Positions 16,956 through 24,426 of a DNA stretch of 24,426 bases are shown piece after piece (position 1 is the stretch's first letter; the number at the start of each line of letters is the position of its first letter). The stretch lies in the NCBI GenBank assembly GCA_002470925.1, contig DKOX01000072.1, positions 1 through 24,426 on the forward strand, in the 5' to 3' direction. The translations under genes and the position numbers were made by a program. This DNA comes from Opitutia bacterium UBA7350. Lineage in GTDB: Bacteria > Verrucomicrobiota > Verrucomicrobiia > Opitutales > Coraliomargaritaceae. Under the pieces are notes generated by a model that was not told the origin of the DNA, did no database searches, and was given only the letters and a program-made list of their open reading frames with translations.

Positions 16956-18170
16956 TTAACGACCGCGGCGAATCTCTGAACCCTGGAAGCGAATGCGCAC
17001 ACGAAAAACCCGCTTGATGGTATTGTTGATTTTGAAAGTTTTGGGGTCGATGCTTTCAGGCAATTCAAGTTTGTTGACATCAACGATGGCGTGGTAGCCA
17101 CGTTCGGAGAAAATATCAATCAACATCTCCAAGGCTTTCGGTTTACCAAAGACCGGGTGCTCGGAATTAATAACGGCCGTCCCTGAAATAGCGTGCAGTT
17201 TCACGATTGGGATAAAGTCTGAAATGATTACTTCAACCACTTCTTTGAAAAGTTGGGTATCACGTTTTTCATAGGCATCGAGGCGGTCGACTAAATCCTG
17301 CCGCGCGTGGAGCGACAGGGTGTTGGCGACCGGAACGGGCGAGAGGCGGTCAAAAGTCGCCTCGTCGAGTTCCAGCGATGCCTGATAGCGCAATTCATCA
17401 AAGATCCGCTTGCGCACCTCTTCAATGGGTCCATGGGCATTAATGAAGTGGTAAAAGAAAATCTGGCGCAGGTCCTGCAAGGCGTCGTAGGTCTTCTCCT
17501 TGAAGGTGCGGTAACGATTGTGGGCGGCATCCGCGTTCAAGTCCGTGGGCCGTACTTCGATGAGTTCTCCTACACCTGATTCCTCGACTTCAGCGTTGTG
17601 TACCTGTGCCTGCTTACCGCGGTAAAGTTGCCGGCGTACACTTTCCTTCTCATCAATAAAGAGCACAACGATGTGGAAATGCGGCTTTTTGAAATAATCG
17701 CTGTAGCGCGATTCACGGTATTTTAAATGCAGTTCTGAAAGCTTGTGGTGCAGGTGTTTTAAACATTCCACCTGTACCTTGGTGCGGGGAAATCCATCCA
17801 CCACTGCCCCAAACTCGAAGTCTTTATCCAGCAAGCGCCTTAAAATAATTTCCGCTACTTCGCGGTCGCCAACCAAATGCCCCGCATCGATCCGTTCCCG
17901 TGCCTCCGGACTTTGCAACTCCGAACTCACCACCAGTGGCGGAGCGGTCAGCTCGCGGTAACGCATGATGAAATCCGTGTTGGTCCCCTTGCCTGCACCC
18001 GGTGCACCATTCAGCCAGAATATTTCCTTGGGAAAACGCAGGTTTTTTTCTCCGAACTCTTCAAGTAGCCTGTTCCAAACCGAATTGAAGATAATTTGCC
18101 CATCCTTCACCTCAAGATCATGGCTGGAGTTTTTATCCTTAGGGAGACCAACATTTGATGTATGCTTCAT
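16956..18170 (-). CDS. adenylate-kinase-like nucleoside monophosphate kinase with long C-terminal extension
   Basis: Of 404 residues, about 45-240 look like an adenylate kinase. The P-loop is GAPGAGKGT (55-63). The LID/NMP region has [21 protein letters not shown], where ordinary Adk reads GD.LR...G..VPD. DGFPRT is at 125-130. A variable insert [15 protein letters not shown] precedes [16 protein letters not shown]. Residues about 265-404 form an extra domain with no family I can name; it contains predicted mixed alpha/beta sequence and ends in a basic tail (IRRGR). A normal Adk is about 215 residues, so this is a distinct architecture. It lies between lpxK (43 bases) and rsmJ (6 bases). It may phosphorylate AMP or another NMP; the substrate is inferred only. 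Confidence 0.75.
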   Translation of the reverse strand: MKHTSNVGLPKDKNSSHDLEVKDGQIIFNSVWNRLLEEFGEKNLRFPKEIFWLNGAPGAGKGTNTDFIMRYRELTAPPLVVSSELQSPEARERIDAGHLVGDREVAEIILRRLLDKDFEFGAVVDGFPRTKVQVECLKHLHHKLSELHLKYRESRYSDYFKKPHFHIVVLFIDEKESVRRQLYRGKQAQVHNAEVEESGVGELIEVRPTDLNADAAHNRYRTFKEKTYDALQDLRQIFFYHFINAHGPIEEVRKRIFDELRYQASLELDEATFDRLSPVPVANTLSLHARQDLVDRLDAYEKRDTQLFKEVVEVIISDFIPIVKLHAISGTAVINSEHPVFGKPKALEMLIDIFSERGYHAIVDVNKLELPESIDPKTFKINNTIKRVFRVRIRFQGSEIRRGR

Positions 18171-18213
18171 GTGTTAGTGAAATTACTTATAAAATGACAG
18201 GGGGGCGCAAATC

Positions 18214-19491
18214 CTAAACGCCACTTTCTGTACTATTTTTGACAGATCCCTGACGCGGAAAACATATCCGCGCCACCGCTGCCTCAAAATCTTCATGCCC
18301 GGAGAGAATATCAATCTCCAAACGCAAATAAAAGATGGGGACCGGTGGCTTGACTCCCTCCGCCAAACGAACCGCATCCTTCTCGGTCGTCACGATCATC
18401 GACAGGTCTTCCAGCTCCGCGACCTCTCTGAAAATAGCCTCGATCTCATGATCACTGAAACGGTGATGATCCAAGAAACGCTTATTATAATGAATTTGCG
18501 CTCCATGTTTTCGCAACATGTTTTCAAAGCTTTCCGGGGTGGCAATACCGCTGAAGGCTGCAATGGAAGTTCCCTCCAAAGCTTCGAGCGGCAATTGTTC
18601 GTCGGACCCAAAGGCCTGCAAAAACTGCGGCTTGTGTGCGCATTCAATGATCTCGGCACTCGAATTGTGCTCACGAATCAATTCGAGCAGATTTTCGTCA
18701 CGCACCCCGTCTGATTTGGTCAAGAGAATATAGCTTGCGCGCGATAAATGTTGGATCGGTTCGCGTAAAATCCCACGTGGAAGCAGGTGCTGATTCCCAA
18801 AGGGGTTGGTCTTATCGACCAGCAAAAGATTCAACCGTCCCTTCAGCGGTAAATATTGAAAGCCATCATCCAAAATGAGGGTATCGCAACCAAATTCCCG
18901 AATCGCATAGGAACCTGCCGTTACGCGGTTTTTATCACACAACACCACCACCCCGGGTAAATTGCGGGCCAGCATATAGGGTTCGTCACCTGCCACCTCG
19001 GAATCTAAAAGGACGCTTTCGCCATCACTGACAATCTTCGGGGGCGCTGCTTCGCCATGGGTGAATTTTCGCCACAGCTTGCGGGGCAGTCCCTCGTTCT
19101 TACTCTTATAACCACGGCTCAAAATAGCCACCTTGCGACCGCGGTCACGCAGGGTTCGTGCAAATTTCTCCACTACCGGCGTTTTACCCGTGCCGCCCAC
19201 CGTCAGATTACCCACCACTACCACCAGGCAACCGAGGGGGGTGTTGCGAAGAATCCGGTTCTCATATAAATACCAACGCACTCTGACGATACCGTGAAAA
19301 AGATGCGAAAGCACAAAAAGCATCTTAGCCATCGTCTCTGCCGCTCGCCCGTGGCGCCGGCGGTCATAAACGACGTCTACGACAAATTGCGCAAAGGTAT
19401 TCCCCAAAACCGTCAAGTTTTCCTGAATTTGGCTCAACTTTTCCTTTAATGCGTTCAAAAGTGTGTTCGTAATCCTATTTGTTTGGCTCAC
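18214..19491 (-). CDS. lpxK: tetraacyldisaccharide 4'-kinase LpxK
   Basis: The 425-residue protein carries the LpxK P-loop [12 protein letters not shown] (94-105), followed by [11 protein letters not shown] and [20 protein letters not shown]. Next come LILDDGFQ (206-212, with the key DDGFQ) and FLDHHRFSD (339-347). It adds the 4'-phosphate to the lipid A precursor at the inner membrane, so the organism makes LPS. It is longer than E. coli LpxK (328): about 45 extra residues precede the usual N-terminus and the C-terminus is extended too. The segment at about 55-76 is probably the membrane-associating helix. The start is GTG at 19491; later in-frame starts would lose that N-terminal extension. 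Probable first gene of the minus-strand run. Confidence 0.94.
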   Translation of the reverse strand: MSQTNRITNTLLNALKEKLSQIQENLTVLGNTFAQFVVDVVYDRRRHGRAAETMAKMLFVLSHLFHGIVRVRWYLYENRILRNTPLGCLVVVVGNLTVGGTGKTPVVEKFARTLRDRGRKVAILSRGYKSKNEGLPRKLWRKFTHGEAAPPKIVSDGESVLLDSEVAGDEPYMLARNLPGVVVLCDKNRVTAGSYAIREFGCDTLILDDGFQYLPLKGRLNLLLVDKTNPFGNQHLLPRGILREPIQHLSRASYILLTKSDGVRDENLLELIREHNSSAEIIECAHKPQFLQAFGSDEQLPLEALEGTSIAAFSGIATPESFENMLRKHGAQIHYNKRFLDHHRFSDHEIEAIFREVAELEDLSMIVTTEKDAVRLAEGVKPPVPIFYLRLEIDILSGHEDFEAAVARICFPRQGSVKNSTESGV

Positions 19492-19730
19492 AAAGCGAGC
19501 CTTTGCCAGTTTGAATTACGCCCCGAGGGACGATTTTTATCTCATAAAAAACTTTTTTGCGGCTTGGTTCGGGGCTCAATTTTCGGCCGTGCCTTGACAA
19601 GTCTCCATTCCTATCCCAAGGAACAAGGGGCCTTCAATACTGACTAGTTTCAGAGTTTTCGCATTTTTAACACTGGCAAATCACCTTAAAATTCCTTTTT
19701 GATCACCTGCCGTTCCAACGAATCATCCAA
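19492..19730. promoter_or_regulatory. divergent lpxK/topB intergenic region
   Basis: No gene seen. On the plus strand there is a perfect TTGACA at 19594-19599, but no good -10 at 16-18 bases. An AT-rich dyad, TTTTTAT-CTC-ATAAAAA (19534-19550), lies near the lpxK side and is followed by an A6CT6 run. Both divergent promoters must lie here, but I cannot place them securely. Confidence 0.3.
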
Positions 19731-22268
19731 ATGAAATACCTCATAATTGCGGAGAAACCCTCTGTCGCTACAGATCTTTCCAAAGCCTTGTCCAATGAAT
19801 TGGGTAAATTCGATAAAAAGGGAAAATCACGGGATGCGCAGTATTTCGTAAACGAGCGTGCCGCGATCACTTCCGCAGTCGGACACTTGGTGGAGTTAAA
19901 AATGCCGACTGGCCCCAATGGTAAAAACCTGCCCTGGAATTTTAATGTTCTGCCCGCCATTCCCAAACACTTTGAACTGCAACCGATTGAGCAAAGCGCC
20001 GCACGCCTCAAGCATGTGCTCGCGCTTGCCAAAAAGTCCGAGTTTGACGTCATCGTAAATGCCTGTGACGCCGGTCGTGAAGGGGAATTGATCTTCCAAT
20101 ACATCATGGACATTGGAAAGATCAACAAGCCCGTCAAACGACTGTGGATGCAATCCATGACGGCAGGCGCGATTCAGGAAGCATGGGGCAGTCTGATCGA
20201 CGGCGAGAAAATGACACATCTCGCCGATGCCGCCAAATGCCGTTCTGAATCCGACTGGCTGGTGGGTTTGAACTCCACCCGTGCCCTAACATGCTTCCGC
20301 TCGCGTCACGGTGGCTTTAACATCACTGCAGCGGGACGCGTCCAAACCCCCACCCTCGCAATCCTGGCGCGCCGCGAAAAGGAAATCCAGGCCTTTAAGC
20401 CCGAGGATTATTGGGAGGTTCATGCCGATTTCTCGGTAACTAACGGTACATACTCCAGCCGATGGTTTGATCCGGAATTCAAGAAGGATTCCGCCAAGCC
20501 GCACGGTCGTGCAGAGCGTATTTGGGATGAGGCTTTCGCGAAGACGATTGAGGAACGCTGCAAGGACAAAACCGGTCAGGTCAGCGAAGAAAAGAAACCT
20601 GCCAAACAGATCGCGCCCCAACTCTACGATCTGACCACCCTCCAGCGCGAAGCTCCCTTCACTGCGAAGAATACCCTTTCGATCGCGCAATCACTTTACG
20701 AACGTCACAAGATGATCACCTACCCGCGTACGGATTCGCGCTACTTGCCGGAGGATTATCTCTCGAAGGTTCACGAAACCACCCACGAATTGGCAGCCTC
20801 CAAACATCCCACCGCGCGATGGGCTGCGAAATCCATTGAAATGGGCCTCATCCAATTCAGTAAGCGCATCTTTAATAACGCCAAGGTCTCAGATCACTTC
20901 GCCATCATTCCCACCGGGCGTATGGTCAAACTCAGCGAAGTTGAGGCGAAGCTCTACGACATGATTTTAAAGCGTTTTGTCGCAGTCTTTTACCCACACG
21001 CCGAATTCGAAAATACCACCCGGATCACCACCATTGATCACGGTGAGGAGCAGGATCAATTCTTGACCCGTGGCAAAACCCTCGTGGTGCCCGGTTGGCT
21101 GGAAGTCTATGGACGCCAAGCAGGGGTTGCGAACGACAAGGATGAACTCGTTGCGGTGCTGACCGGTGAGACCGCTCAGGCCGACGCGGTGGATGCCCTC
21201 GCCAAGGAAACCCAACCGCCGGCGCGTTATACCGAATCCACCCTCCTTTCCGCAATGGAAGGTGCCGGCAAGCTCATCGAAGACGAGGCACTGCGCGAAG
21301 CGATGCTGGAACGCGGCCTCGGTACCCCGGCAACCCGTGCCGCCACCATTGAGGGCCTCCTTCGTCAAAAATACATTGCCCGTGAGGGTCGCGAACTCAA
21401 TGTGACCGGCAAAGGACTCCGCCTCATAGAACTCTGCGATGAAATGAAGCTCGAGGCTTTGACCTCGCCCTCCATGACCGGGGACTGGGAGGCGAAGCTC
21501 AATAAAATGCAACAGGGTGAAATTGAACGTTCCCAATTCATGCAGGAGATCAACGACTTCACGATACAGGTCGTCGATAAGGCACGCACCCATATGCAAG
21601 CTGCGGTAAACCGCGTTTTCCCCGACCTCGAATGCCCTTGCCCCCAGTGTGGGGCAGTGCGCCTCAAGCAAACCGACGCGACCTATGAATGCCGCGATGT
21701 CGATTGTAGCTTTAAAATATCGAAGTATATTGCGGGTCGCCAGTTGAGTGAAGACGAAGCGATCACCCTTTTCACTGAAAAATCGCTGCCCGAAATGGAG
21801 GGTTTTCTCTCGCGCTTCAACCGTCCCTTCAGCGCGGGGCTCAAACTTGCGCAATCCGTCAGTAAAACCGGCAAGATCGGCAAGTGGAAGACCGAGTTTG
21901 TCTTTGAGGACGAATTGGAAATCGATGAACCCCTCGATGAAAAAACCCGCCTGAAATCACTCACCTTGCCGGATGGCACCGTCGCAGAATTACACGCCAC
22001 CGAAAAGGCCTACCACCTCCCGGCTCTCAAAACCAAGGATGCCCCCGAGGGCTTCCGCCTCGGCAAGACCATCCTGCAAAAGGAACTCCAGCCCGAAGAA
22101 ATCGTGGACCTCTTTACCAAGGGCAAGACCGCCCTGCTGGAGGGCTTTGTTTCGCGCCGCACCAAGCGCCCTTTTAAGGCTCACCTTACCCTCGACTTCG
22201 AAAACGGCGAAATCGGTTTTGAGTTTGCCCCGCGCGCTCCAAAAAAGAAGGCTGCCAAGAAAAAGTAA
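19731..22268 (+). CDS. topB: type IA DNA topoisomerase, topoisomerase III-like
   Basis: The 845-residue protein starts with a Toprim domain: [14 protein letters not shown] with Glu8, and [13 protein letters not shown] with Asp113 (110-122). The active-site tyrosine is Tyr331 in [13 protein letters not shown]. Later come [17 protein letters not shown] and [18 protein letters not shown] zinc-ribbon-like segment has Cys635, Cys637, Cys640, Cys654 and Cys659. After it are two similar C-terminal repeats, about 660-725 and 770-835, and a lysine-rich tail (KKKAAKKK). The Toprim start and lack of several classic TopA zinc fingers favour TopB over TopA. Type IA enzymes relax negative supercoils and decatenate through a single-strand break. 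Divergent from lpxK. Confidence 0.93.
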   Translation: MKYLIIAEKPSVATDLSKALSNELGKFDKKGKSRDAQYFVNERAAITSAVGHLVELKMPTGPNGKNLPWNFNVLPAIPKHFELQPIEQSAARLKHVLALAKKSEFDVIVNACDAGREGELIFQYIMDIGKINKPVKRLWMQSMTAGAIQEAWGSLIDGEKMTHLADAAKCRSESDWLVGLNSTRALTCFRSRHGGFNITAAGRVQTPTLAILARREKEIQAFKPEDYWEVHADFSVTNGTYSSRWFDPEFKKDSAKPHGRAERIWDEAFAKTIEERCKDKTGQVSEEKKPAKQIAPQLYDLTTLQREAPFTAKNTLSIAQSLYERHKMITYPRTDSRYLPEDYLSKVHETTHELAASKHPTARWAAKSIEMGLIQFSKRIFNNAKVSDHFAIIPTGRMVKLSEVEAKLYDMILKRFVAVFYPHAEFENTTRITTIDHGEEQDQFLTRGKTLVVPGWLEVYGRQAGVANDKDELVAVLTGETAQADAVDALAKETQPPARYTESTLLSAMEGAGKLIEDEALREAMLERGLGTPATRAATIEGLLRQKYIAREGRELNVTGKGLRLIELCDEMKLEALTSPSMTGDWEAKLNKMQQGEIERSQFMQEINDFTIQVVDKARTHMQAAVNRVFPDLECPCPQCGAVRLKQTDATYECRDVDCSFKISKYIAGRQLSEDEAITLFTEKSLPEMEGFLSRFNRPFSAGLKLAQSVSKTGKIGKWKTEFVFEDELEIDEPLDEKTRLKSLTLPDGTVAELHATEKAYHLPALKTKDAPEGFRLGKTILQKELQPEEIVDLFTKGKTALLEGFVSRRTKRPFKAHLTLDFENGEIGFEFAPRAPKKKAAKKK

Positions 22269-22320
22269 GCACTGCTTATATTTGCCAAGGCCGCACTTTT
22301 TCGCCTCTTTTATCGGATCA

Positions 22321-23466
<1,146 letters not shown>

Positions 23467-23478
23467 GCCAGCCCTTCA

Positions 23479-24426
<948 letters not shown>

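Noticed and set aside
20967..21854. Long open frame (295 codons) antisense to topB
   Set aside because: It lies wholly inside a strongly supported gene, has no recognisable motifs, and is the kind of shadow frame expected in GC-rich coding sequence.
21973..22320. In-frame extension of serC upstream to 21973
   Set aside because: The added 116 residues overlap topB in another frame and are low-complexity shadow sequence; ATG 22321 gives the family N-terminus.

Overview
The window looks like chromosomal core sequence from a Gram-negative bacterium, most likely a marine member of the Verrucomicrobiota (class Opitutae). The pointers are an LpxK lipid A kinase (outer membrane with LPS), a secreted protein ending in a PEP-CTERM sorting tail, a 404-residue adenylate-kinase-like protein with a long extra C-terminal part, an anaerobic sulfatase-maturating radical SAM enzyme (sulfated polysaccharide users), and an almost complete lack of Shine-Dalgarno motifs before start codons. 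The lineage call is inference from gene content; no rRNA gene is present to confirm it.

Layout, left to right. (1) 1-1034, minus: N-acetylglutamate synthase, cut by the left edge, divergent from (2) xerD at 1110-2042. (3) A PEP-CTERM protein with a trypsin-like catalytic pattern at 2100-2987, which converges on (4) a tRNA-Leu(UAG) gene on the minus strand at 2992-3076. (5) The ribosomal pair rplM-rpsI, closed by a rho-independent terminator. (6) A compact arginine operon argC-argJ-argB-argD-argF at 4318-9672. (7) purL at 9760-13683, the large single-chain FGAM synthase; its 5' leader contains two crossing inverted repeats, one of which pairs with the start codon.

On the minus strand a seven-gene, closely spaced run occupies 19491-13793. 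In transcription order it is lpxK, adenylate-kinase-like, rsmJ, M29 aminopeptidase, slyX, engB, and a small Cys-containing protein resembling zf-HC2 zinc fingers. It mixes envelope, nucleotide and ribosome-assembly functions. To the right, on the plus strand, lie a topoisomerase III-type gene (topB), a phosphoserine aminotransferase of the Methanosarcina/alphaproteobacterial type (serC), and an anSME gene cut by the right edge.

Functionally, the window holds enzymes of arginine synthesis from glutamate to citrulline, including two sources of N-acetylglutamate (ArgA-type NAGS and ArgJ), plus one step each of purine and serine synthesis. No transposon, prophage, CRISPR array or obvious defence system is visible. 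The most interesting unexplained signal is the purL leader (9675-9764).
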